Shown one piece after another: positions 20,241 to 25,166 of a stretch of DNA of 25,166 nt. The stretch is from Bacillota bacterium (GTDB lineage: Bacteria; Bacillota; Clostridia; Lachnospirales; Lachnospiraceae). Both the position numbers and the translations under genes were made by a program. Under the pieces are notes generated by a model that worked only from the letters and a program-made list of their open reading frames with translations, made no database searches and had not been told where the DNA came from. The stretch is taken from NCBI GenBank assembly GCA_023424995.1, contig JAFADH010000390.1:1-25166 (forward strand), written 5' to 3'. Each line of letters starts with the position of its first letter. Position 1 is the first letter of the stretch.

Positions 20241-22901
20241 ATGAATAAATTGGTTATAGGAATATTGGCCCATGTGGATGCGGGTAAAACTACGTTATCG
20301 GAGAGTATGCTCTATCTGAGCGGCAAAATTCGAAAATTAGGGCGGGTGGATAATCAGGATACTTATCTGGACACCTATGAGCTGGAGAAGACAAGAGGCA
20401 TCACCATATTCTCCAAGCAGGCCGTATTTGAAATAGAAGGAACAAGGATTACCCTGCTGGATACCCCGGGTCATGTGGATTTTTCGGCTGAGACGGAGAG
20501 GACGCTTCAGGTATTGGATTATGCCGTCCTGGTGATCAGCGGTGCGGACGGAGTCCAGGGGCATACAGAGACCTTATGGCGGCTGCTGGAGCTGTACCGG
20601 ATACCGGTTTTTATCTTCATCAATAAGATGGACCAGAACGGAACGGATAAGGCCGGGCTGATGAAGGATTTAAAATCACAGTTGGACGAGGGCTGCATAG
20701 ATTTCGGACCGGAAGGTACGGACGGTTTTTATGACCAGCTGGCCATGTGTGATGAACTTATGCTGGAGGACTACCTGGAGAGAGGATGCATTGAGACGGA
20801 TCAGATAAAGGAAGCGATTCTGGGACGTAAAGTATTCCCTTGCTTTTTTGGTTCGGCCTTGCAATTGACCGGAATCCGTGAATTCATGGAGGGACTGGTA
20901 CGGTATACCGGAATTCCGGCATATAGGGAAGAGTTCGGAGCGAAGATTTTTAAAATAACAAGAGACGAGCAGGGGAACCGTCTTACTCACATGAAGCTTA
21001 CAGGCGGAAGGCTTAAGGTAAGGGAGGTCTTAACCGGCAGCGGCTGGGAGGAAAAGGTTAATCAGATCCGCATCTATTCCGGGCAGAAATTCGAAGCGGT
21101 GAATGAGACGGAAGCCGGTTGTGTATGTGCAGTCGTAGGACTCAGCCATACCAGTCCCGGAGAGGGCTTGGGAATGGAGGAAGCGTCCGAGCTGCCCGTA
21201 CTGGAGCCCGTATTATCCTATCAGATCATCCTTCCGGAGGGGTATGACTCCAGAGTCATGCTTCCCAAGCTTCGCCAGATCGAGGAAGAGGAGCCGGAGC
21301 TGCATATTGTATGGGAGGAAGAGCTTCAGGAGATACAGGCCAGGATCATGGGAGAAGTACAGACGGAAGTTCTGCAGAGCCTGATTCTGGACCGTTTCGG
21401 TGTCCGGGTCACCTTCGGCACAGGTAAGATTGTATATAAGGAGACCATAGCGGATGTGACGGAAGGAGTAGGGCATTTTGAGCCCCTGCGCCATTATGCC
21501 GAGGTGCACTTGCTATTGGAGCCGGGTGAACCGGGCAGCGGCCTGCAGTTTGAGACACGGTGCAGTGAAGACGTACTGGGGAAAAGCTGGCAGAGGCTGG
21601 TATTGACCCATCTGCAGGAAAAGACTCACAAAGGAGTGCTGACAGGATCGGCAATTACCGATATGAGGATTACTTTGATCTCGGGACGGGCCCACAATAA
21701 GCATACCGTGGGGGGTGACTTCAGAGAAGCCACCTACCGTGCGGTGCGCCAGGGACTGAAGGAGGCCGGGTCCATACTGCTGGAGCCTTATTATGCATTC
21801 CGCCTGGAGCTGCCTGAGAATATGGTGGGCAGGGCTTTGACTGATGTGGAAAGAATGCACGGCGCCTGCCGTATCCTGCAGACGAAGGACGGAATCACCG
21901 TGCTTGAGGGAAGCGCTCCCGTGGCTGCCATGCAAAATTACCAGAAGGAAGTAACCGCCTATACCAAAGGCTATGGGAAACTGTTCTGCAGTCTGAAGGG
22001 ATATGAACCATGCCATAATGCGGATGAAATAATCGCCGGCATCGGATATGATTCGGAAAGTGATACCGGTAATCCCACCGGTTCGGTATTCTGTGCCCAT
22101 GGCGCCGGCTTCCTGGTGGACTGGGATCAGGTGAAGAACTATATGCATGTGGAAAGCTGCCTTCAGGACAAAGCCGGTCTGCAGGCAGATACCGTCCAAA
22201 ACCGGGCTTCCTCCCCGGAAGAGAGCTGGATCAGTCTGGAGGAGATTGACAGGATCATCAGCAGTACCTTCTATGCCAACCAGGGTAAGAAGTCCGTCTG
22301 GAACAGGCGCAAAACTCCCCGTGAAAGATATTATGGGCCTGCCGTCCATGCCGGGCCAAAAGAAACCAGAGAAGAATATCTGCTGGTGGACGGCTATAAT
22401 ATAATCTTTGCCTGGTCCGAACTCAGAGAGCTGGCAGAGAACAGCATGGACGGTGCCAAGATGAAACTGCTGGATCAGCTGAGTAATTATCAGGGAATCC
22501 GGGGCTGCCGCATTATGGTGGTATTTGATGCTTACCGCGTCCAGGGACATGCGGAAGAAGTAATCGAATATCATAATATTCACATGGTATATACCAGAGA
22601 GGCACAGACAGCGGACCAGTATATTGAAAAATTCGCCCATGACAACCAGAAGAAATATAAAATAGCCGTAGCAACCTCGGACGGTCTGCAGCAGATCATT
22701 ATCCGGGGTGCCGGCTGTTATCTGTTATCCGCCAGGGAACTGAAGGAGGAAATCGACCGGGCAAATGAGAGGATCAAGAAGGATTATCAGGCAAAGCAGG
22801 GGGTAAAGCGCAATTATTTATTTGATTCCCTGTCGCCGGAAGCCAGGCGGGAATTAAATGATATAATTGATCCCGATAAGGACACAAAGCAGGACAAATG
22901 A
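20241..22901 (+). CDS. TetM/EF-G-like ribosomal GTPase fused to a Rae1/YacP-type NYN endoribonuclease
   Basis: This 886-residue protein joins two ribosome-linked modules. The N-terminal part (1-about 635) is a translational GTPase of the ribosomal-protection type. G1 is AHVDAGKT (10-17), RGIT is 52-55, DTPGH is 74-78, NKMD is 128-131, and a G5-like GSA follows. EF-G-like domains come next, including EGVGHFEPLRHYAEVHLLLEP. The domain IV tip reads GRAHNKHTVGGDFR and lacks the YSPVS loop that Tet(M) uses against tetracycline. After a polar linker (about 636-711), residues about 712-870 match Rae1/YacP: LLVDGYN (Asp717), VVFDAY (Asp763), TADQYIEK (Asp792) and ATSDG (Asp814), then SARELKEE. Rae1 is known to cut mRNA in the ribosomal A site. 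The fusion suggests GTPase-guided mRNA cleavage or ribosome rescue. Automated labels as tetracycline resistance would be doubtful. Confidence 0.88.
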   Translation: MNKLVIGILAHVDAGKTTLSESMLYLSGKIRKLGRVDNQDTYLDTYELEKTRGITIFSKQAVFEIEGTRITLLDTPGHVDFSAETERTLQVLDYAVLVISGADGVQGHTETLWRLLELYRIPVFIFINKMDQNGTDKAGLMKDLKSQLDEGCIDFGPEGTDGFYDQLAMCDELMLEDYLERGCIETDQIKEAILGRKVFPCFFGSALQLTGIREFMEGLVRYTGIPAYREEFGAKIFKITRDEQGNRLTHMKLTGGRLKVREVLTGSGWEEKVNQIRIYSGQKFEAVNETEAGCVCAVVGLSHTSPGEGLGMEEASELPVLEPVLSYQIILPEGYDSRVMLPKLRQIEEEEPELHIVWEEELQEIQARIMGEVQTEVLQSLILDRFGVRVTFGTGKIVYKETIADVTEGVGHFEPLRHYAEVHLLLEPGEPGSGLQFETRCSEDVLGKSWQRLVLTHLQEKTHKGVLTGSAITDMRITLISGRAHNKHTVGGDFREATYRAVRQGLKEAGSILLEPYYAFRLELPENMVGRALTDVERMHGACRILQTKDGITVLEGSAPVAAMQNYQKEVTAYTKGYGKLFCSLKGYEPCHNADEIIAGIGYDSESDTGNPTGSVFCAHGAGFLVDWDQVKNYMHVESCLQDKAGLQADTVQNRASSPEESWISLEEIDRIISSTFYANQGKKSVWNRRKTPRERYYGPAVHAGPKETREEYLLVDGYNIIFAWSELRELAENSMDGAKMKLLDQLSNYQGIRGCRIMVVFDAYRVQGHAEEVIEYHNIHMVYTREAQTADQYIEKFAHDNQKKYKIAVATSDGLQQIIIRGAGCYLLSARELKEEIDRANERIKKDYQAKQGVKRNYLFDSLSPEARRELNDIIDPDKDTKQDK

Positions 22902-22924
22902 TATGAAAAATAGGAGTGATGGAC

Positions 22925-24100
22925 ATGCGGTTTGCTAAAAGGATGGAACAGTTTGAAGAAGGTATATTTTCTAAATTGCTGGAAATAAAGAAAATGAAGC
23001 TGGAGCAGGGAGAAGCCGTTATCGATCTCAGTGTCGGCTCACCCAATGTGCCCCCGGCAAAGCATATCGTAGACGCATTGTGTGCCGCGGCGGCAGATGA
23101 GGGGAATTATGTGTACGCCATTAATGACCGGCGTGCCATGCTTGCTGCGGTAAGCGCCTGGTATAAGAACCGATACGGGGTTATTCTGGATCCGGATTCT
23201 GAGATATGCTCACTGCTTGGTACCCAGGAGGGATTTGCCTATCTGTCCATGACCATTGCCGACGAAGGTGATGTGGTACTGGTGCCGGATCCCTGCTATC
23301 CCGTATTCACAGACGGTCCCAGGCTGGCAGGAGCCAGGCTTTATTATATGCCGCAGAAGAAGGAAAACGGATACCTGGTGCAGCTGCGGGATATACCGGA
23401 GGAGATTGCCCGGAAAGCAAAAATGATGATCGTATCCTATCCCAATAATCCTACCACCGCTATGGCACCGGATTGTTTCTATACGGACCTGATCGCATTT
23501 GCGAAGCAATATGATATTATGGTCCTCCATGATAATGCTTATAGTGAACTGGTATTTGATAATAAAAGCTGCGGCAGCTTTCTTGCCTTCCCGGGTGCAA
23601 AAGAAGTGGGAGTGGAGTTTAACTCCCTTTCAAAAACCTATGCGCTTGCCGGCGCCAGAATTGGATTCTGCTTAGGGAATGCAGAGGTAGTCTCCAGGCT
23701 TAAAAAAATAAAATCAAACTATGCCTATGGGATGTTCCTGCCCCTGCAGAAGGCTGCGATCTCTGCCATAACCGGAGACCAGGGCTGTGTTGCTGACACA
23801 AGGCTGTCCTATGAAAGACGGCGGAATGTGCTGTGCGACGGTCTGTGCGCCCTTGGCTGGCATATGGACAGACCGGAGGCCACCATGTTCGTATGGGCTG
23901 CCATTCCCCGGCATTATGGCAGTTCCGAACAATTTGCCATGGATATGCTTGATAAAGCAGGTGTCATGCTGACTCCCGGAAGTGCCTTCGGTCCCTCCGG
24001 AGAAGGATATGTACGGATGGCATTGGTACAGGAGGAAGAAGTACTGGCGCAGGCCGTGGAAAGGATCGGGGCAAGCAAAATACTGGAGAAGCTGCCATGA
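22925..24100 (+). CDS. Class I/II PLP aminotransferase, LL-diaminopimelate aminotransferase-like
   Basis: This 391-residue fold-type I aminotransferase has the DLSVGSPNVPP substrate loop near residue 35, PDPCYPVF, SYPNNPTTA, HDNAYSELVFD and the PLP lysine Lys237 in NSLSKTYALAGARIGF. The overall pattern resembles the DapL/alanine-glutamate aminotransferase group, but the substrate cannot be fixed from sequence alone. The chosen ATG at 22925 has AGGAG (22912-22916) eight bases upstream; ATG 22919 and GTG 22916 are too close to that site. It begins 23 bases after the GTPase-nuclease gene with no terminator between them, so both are probably on one transcript. The end converges with the minus-strand gene. 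Confidence 0.85.
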   Translation: MRFAKRMEQFEEGIFSKLLEIKKMKLEQGEAVIDLSVGSPNVPPAKHIVDALCAAAADEGNYVYAINDRRAMLAAVSAWYKNRYGVILDPDSEICSLLGTQEGFAYLSMTIADEGDVVLVPDPCYPVFTDGPRLAGARLYYMPQKKENGYLVQLRDIPEEIARKAKMMIVSYPNNPTTAMAPDCFYTDLIAFAKQYDIMVLHDNAYSELVFDNKSCGSFLAFPGAKEVGVEFNSLSKTYALAGARIGFCLGNAEVVSRLKKIKSNYAYGMFLPLQKAAISAITGDQGCVADTRLSYERRRNVLCDGLCALGWHMDRPEATMFVWAAIPRHYGSSEQFAMDMLDKAGVMLTPGSAFGPSGEGYVRMALVQEEEVLAQAVERIGASKILEKLP

Positions 24101-24156
24101 TATACCGTATGTGGAGCGGAACGTATTTCTCCTGCATAATGCCTGCCGGTGGATTA

Positions 24157-25166
24157 TTAGAATCCCACTGTTTTAAACGCCCGGTCAAGATCATTAATTA
24201 AATCCTTACTATCTTCCAATCCCACACTTAACCGGAAAAAGCCCCCATGGAATTCTTCCGGATAGAGATACTGGCGTTCATCGTTCTCTCCAAGGAATAC
24301 AATCAGGCTCTCATCATGGCCCAGGGATACGGCGGAGGTGATTATCCGCAGGGCTGCCACAAACCGGTTATGCGTATCATGGCCGGCCTTTAGGCCAAAG
24401 GACAATACCCCGCCGAAGCCGTTATGCATCTGCCGCTTTGCAATCTCATGTCCTTTGTGGCTTTGAAGTCCCGGATATGCTGCAAAGCGGACTCCGTTCC
24501 GGCCTTCCAGATACTGTGCAACTGCCAGGGCATTGTTATTATGCTCCCGCATTCTGAGGGGAAGAGTCACGGCGCCGCGCATGATCAGCCAGGCATTAAA
24601 GGGACTGATGGCTCCGCCAAGGTTGACCATTGCATCCGCACGGATCCGGTCGATCAGGCTCTTTGCGCCGATAACGGCGCCTCCCATGGCATCTCCGTGG
24701 CCGTTGATATATTTCGTCAGGCTTTCCACCGCAAAATCAGCTCCCAGCTCCAGCGGACGCTGGCTGTACGGAGAAGCGAAGGTATTATCTACCGACAGCA
24801 GTGCTCCGATACCGTGAGCCAGCTGTGCGATGGCAGCGATATCGCTGATCTGGGTGGTGGGATTCCCGGGAGTCTCAATATGGATCAATTTTGTGTTGGC
24901 CCGAAGGGCGGTCTTGATATTATTAATGTCCGAGGTGTCGGTTATGGTGGTTTCAATACCGTATTTCGTCGGTAATAATTCATGAAGCAGGCGGTAGACG
25001 GCAATGTATGTGACATTGGAGAAGATTACATGGTCACCGGATCTTAAGAATGAAAAAAACAGCCCGGATAGCGCGGCTACTCCGCTTGCCAGTACGACAC
25101 AATCTTCGCCTCCCTCAAGTGATCTAAGCTTTTCCTGAAGATAATTCTGGTTTGCTCCGCCGTTCC
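24157..25166 (-). CDS. Cys/Met-metabolism PLP enzyme (methionine gamma-lyase / cystathionine gamma-synthase type), 5' truncated
   Basis: The frame is open from the right edge to TAA (24157-24159), about 335 residues, so only the N-terminal part (roughly 60 residues by family length) is missing. Visible are NQNYLQEKLRSLEGGED and VLASGVAALS, then SGDHVIFSNVTY, IHIETPGNPT, VDNTFASPYSQRPLELGAD and TKYINGHGD with the PLP lysine codon at 24712-24714. YPGLQSHKGHEIAKRQM near the end is also typical of trans-sulfuration enzymes. The exact reaction (gamma-lyase, cystathionine synthase/lyase, O-acetylhomoserine sulfhydrylase) is not decided. The 56-base gap to the convergent aminotransferase gene has no clear terminator. 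Confidence 0.88.
   Translation of the reverse strand, partial: NGGANQNYLQEKLRSLEGGEDCVVLASGVAALSGLFFSFLRSGDHVIFSNVTYIAVYRLLHELLPTKYGIETTITDTSDINNIKTALRANTKLIHIETPGNPTTQISDIAAIAQLAHGIGALLSVDNTFASPYSQRPLELGADFAVESLTKYINGHGDAMGGAVIGAKSLIDRIRADAMVNLGGAISPFNAWLIMRGAVTLPLRMREHNNNALAVAQYLEGRNGVRFAAYPGLQSHKGHEIAKRQMHNGFGGVLSFGLKAGHDTHNRFVAALRIITSAVSLGHDESLIVFLGENDERQYLYPEEFHGGFFRLSVGLEDSKDLINDLDRAFKTVGF

Noticed and set aside
21513..22640. 375-codon open frame on the minus strand inside the GTPase-nuclease gene
   Set aside because: It is antisense to a well-supported coding region, has no recognisable domains and no plausible ribosome site. The same applies to the 291-codon frame at 3619-4494 opposite cbiD.
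20241..22901. Calling the gene a tetracycline-resistance determinant (tetM/O/W)
   Set aside because: The GTPase part is related, but the domain IV drug-contact loop is different, the sequence is strongly diverged, and a nuclease domain is fused. A resistance label would overstate the evidence.
24101..24156. Bidirectional terminator between the convergent PLP-enzyme genes
   Set aside because: Only very short complementary pieces exist, with no stable stem followed by T-runs on either strand.

Overview
The window looks like a chromosomal segment of an anaerobic, low-to-mid-GC Clostridia member, most likely Lachnospiraceae. This is an inference from protein style, Shine-Dalgarno (SD) sequences of the GGAGG type, and a complete oxygen-independent (cobalt-early) cobalamin pathway. 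No rRNA or other phylogenetic marker is present. Almost everything is on the + strand; the only minus-strand gene is cut by the right edge.

Positions 1-15693 hold a large cobalamin (B12) locus. In order: cobU (3' end only), a cobC-like phosphatase, cbiB, cobD, cbiC, cbiD, cbiF, cbiG, cbiH, a three-part cbiJ-cbiE-cbiT fusion, cbiA, the cobalt ECF transporter cbiQ-cbiO-cbiM-cbiN, then cbiK, cbiL and a small cysteine-rich protein gene. Genes are tightly packed, with several start/stop overlaps. Together they import cobalt (CbiMNQO), insert it into sirohydrochlorin (CbiK), carry out the methylations and ring contraction (CbiL, H, F, G, D, J, E, T, C), amidate the a and c side chains (CbiA), and make and attach the aminopropanol arm and lower loop (CobD, CbiB, CobU, CobC). 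cbiP, cobS, cobT and the adenosyltransferase are not in view. No cobalamin riboswitch was recognised inside the window. Three non-coding stretches in the locus carry repeats or large palindromes (7329-7550, 13733-13793, 14640-14694). A terminator at 15696-15720 closes it.

Positions 15694-16125 contain two about 90-bp tandem repeat copies with a covarying palindrome, an orphan 3' coding remnant, and a probable promoter for the next gene. Positions 16126-18304 encode a 5TMR-LYT/GGDEF diguanylate cyclase and, behind a good sigma-A-type promoter, a two-gene membrane-protein unit (DUF4491-like plus an unrecognised multi-pass protein). A catalase with unusual arginine codon use follows (18389-19903), ending in a textbook terminator.

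Positions 20241-22901 encode the most interesting protein: a TetM/EF-G-type ribosomal GTPase whose C-terminus is a complete Rae1/YacP-like NYN endoribonuclease domain. Its 5' leader has a promoter, a hairpin and a possible 8-residue leader peptide. A class I/II aminotransferase gene follows 23 bases later, facing a truncated Cys/Met-metabolism PLP enzyme gene on the minus strand.
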